From contig JABAKD010000024.1 in the NCBI GenBank assembly GCA_012845835.1, positions 4,617,109 through 4,681,108 of the forward strand: 64,000 nucleotides of DNA. The letters are read 5' to 3'. The position numbers were made by a program, and so were the translations under genes. Below are positions 62,916 to 64,000 of this stretch, piece by piece. Source of the stretch: Undaria pinnatifida (taxonomy: Eukaryota > Sar > Phaeophyceae > Laminariales > Alariaceae). The first letter of the stretch is position 1. Every line of letters begins with the position of its first letter. The notes below the pieces were generated by a model, which was given only the letters and a program-made list of their open reading frames with translations, did not search any database and had not been told where the DNA came from.

Positions 62916-63140
62916 GATTTTTTATGGGACTCGGAGTGTGGGACTGTGGCTCCTTCGCCGGTTTCTCTACGGTCTAAATAAGCAGGTGCGGAGACACACC
63001 GTCAAGACATTCTCCTCTCCGGACGATTGAATCTGTTTTTTTTGTAAGGTGTACATGCCATCATTTTTTTCATCGGGAGAATAATTCAGCCTCTATTTAG
63101 TTTCTTCCCTCGTCGACTCGCGTCGAACTCCAGTTTGGAA
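62916..63140. other. No gene seen
   Basis: AT-rich sequence without coding signal. Confidence 0.4.
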
Positions 63141-63159
63141 ATATGAATACCAGTACGTT

Positions 63160-63425
63160 CCACCTCCCAACCAGCTCTGTCTCCACCACACCATCTCCGC
63201 CACCATCATCACCACCACCAACACCACCACCACCGCCACCATCACCACCGCCACTACCACCACCACCACCACCACCACCACCACCACCACCACCACCACC
63301 GCCACCACCACCACCACCACCACCACCACCACCACCACCACCACCACCACCACCACCACCACCACCGCCATCACCGCAGGAGTATGTACCCAGTACGGGC
63401 TGGTGGTGATGGGGGTGGTGGTGGT
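63160..63425. repeat. ACC/CCA trinucleotide satellite
   Basis: About 200 bp of CCA/ACC triplets with a few GCC and TCA units; the purest part is 63250-63372. Poly-Pro, poly-Gly and poly-Val frames on the two strands come from it. Confidence 0.95.
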
Positions 63426-63429
63426 GTTG

Positions 63430-63939
63430 ATATCGAGACGGGGTCGTGATGATGTTGGTGGTGGTGGTTTCGTTCCGTCCACCCCCCACTGCGTGTGGAC
63501 GATCTGTCCAACTGTGTGAATGGATGGAAATAACAGTTTTATTTGTGAAGAACCCCCCCCCCCCCCCCGACCAAACCGGCAGCCGGCTGGACAAATCGGA
63601 CATATCACGAGCAAGCTCCACGAATTAAAACGGTTTTGGACGCGGTCAGAGGTGGATGGACAACATAAACAGGGACGTCTGCAGGCGCCGGATTGGTCGA
63701 AGCCGGCTCCGGGTTGGTTGGGTTGGTTATGTTTGAGGGACCAGCGTCGATGCACAGTTACACACACAGACAGACCGACAGACACGGGAAGAAACGAAAT
63801 AACGGCACCCTGTTTGCATTTATTTTTTCGGGATTTTTTTTCCAGCAGAAAACCTGGACACAGCTGACCGCTAGACGCGGAGAGACGTCGTCGCAGCGCT
63901 TCCTCTTTGCTCCATCGCCTGCTCCTCCTGATTATTATA
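63430..63939. other. No gene seen
   Basis: Unique sequence with a C-run at about 63550-63568. Short frames only. Confidence 0.45.
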
Positions 63940-64000
63940 AAAATATAAATACCAACAACGCAGCTTGCAAAGATGAGTATTGACCTGAAATTCGTCGAAC
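63940..64000 (+). repeat. Micro-ORF repeat cut by the window end
   Basis: ATATAAATACCAACAACGCA then GCTTGCAAAGATGAGTATTG, reading MSIDLKFVE up to the last base. Orientation is opposite to the 25505 and 54478 copies. Confidence 0.6.

Noticed and set aside
63093-63785. 230-residue poly-Val and related poly-Gly and poly-Pro frames
   Set aside because: They are produced by the ACC trinucleotide satellite.

Overview
The window looks like nuclear DNA of a photosynthetic stramenopile; a brown alga or a close relative is plausible but not proven. The evidence is two intron-rich protein genes with canonical GT-AG introns and GC-rich exons set in repeat-rich, less GC-rich introns, a cytochrome b5-fused front-end fatty acid desaturase, a bacterial-type rRNA dimethyltransferase with a secretory-type leader as expected for a secondary plastid, a Ty3/gypsy integrase fragment, hAT-type DNA transposons and tRNA-headed SINE-like elements. 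Nothing looks bacterial: there are no operons, no CRISPR array and no rRNA.

Gene 1 (plus strand, 10305-26168) is rebuilt here from nine exons that join in frame to 477 residues. It has an N-terminal cytochrome b5 domain with HPGG, three desaturase histidine boxes (HDFLHH, HNTHH, QVDHH), and should be an ER acyl desaturase of PUFA synthesis. Gene 2 (minus strand, 57210-46688) is rebuilt from seven exons that join in frame to 440 residues. It is a KsgA/PFC1-type 16S rRNA adenine dimethyltransferase with a signal-peptide-like N-terminus and a Gly-rich C-terminus. The two genes converge across about 20.5 kb of repeats. No functional link between them is implied.

Layout: 1-10.3 kb holds repeats, two weak coding candidates at 3.55-3.97 and 4.76-4.95 kb, a 2-kb field of CCTATTG/ATCGAT motifs (5.7-7.76 kb) and a complete hAT-like element (7954-9372). 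Gene 1 fills 10.3-26.2 kb; its introns carry a second hAT copy, a SINE, a 1.5-kb G-rich composite repeat and several imperfect tandem duplications that begin or end at its own exon boundaries. 26.2-46.7 kb is intergenic: another composite repeat, a second SINE, MITE-like elements, an integrase relic, palindrome blocks and a GGGTC satellite. Gene 2 spans 46.7-57.2 kb, with a 22-bp minisatellite in intron 1, a 73-75-bp satellite in intron 2 and a G-rich tandem duplication in intron 4. 57.2-64.0 kb holds further repeat arrays, no certain gene, and a dispersed micro-ORF repeat cut by the window edge.

The most unusual observations are the repeated partial exon copies at splice boundaries of the desaturase gene (exons 3, 6, 7 and around 9), a dispersed repeat that keeps a short MS-(I/F)-D...ELTADV reading frame despite an in-frame indel, a hAT pair sharing a stop codon inside its BED finger with an empty paralogous target site nearby, and clustered perfect hairpins based on GTGTCGCAAATAAG.
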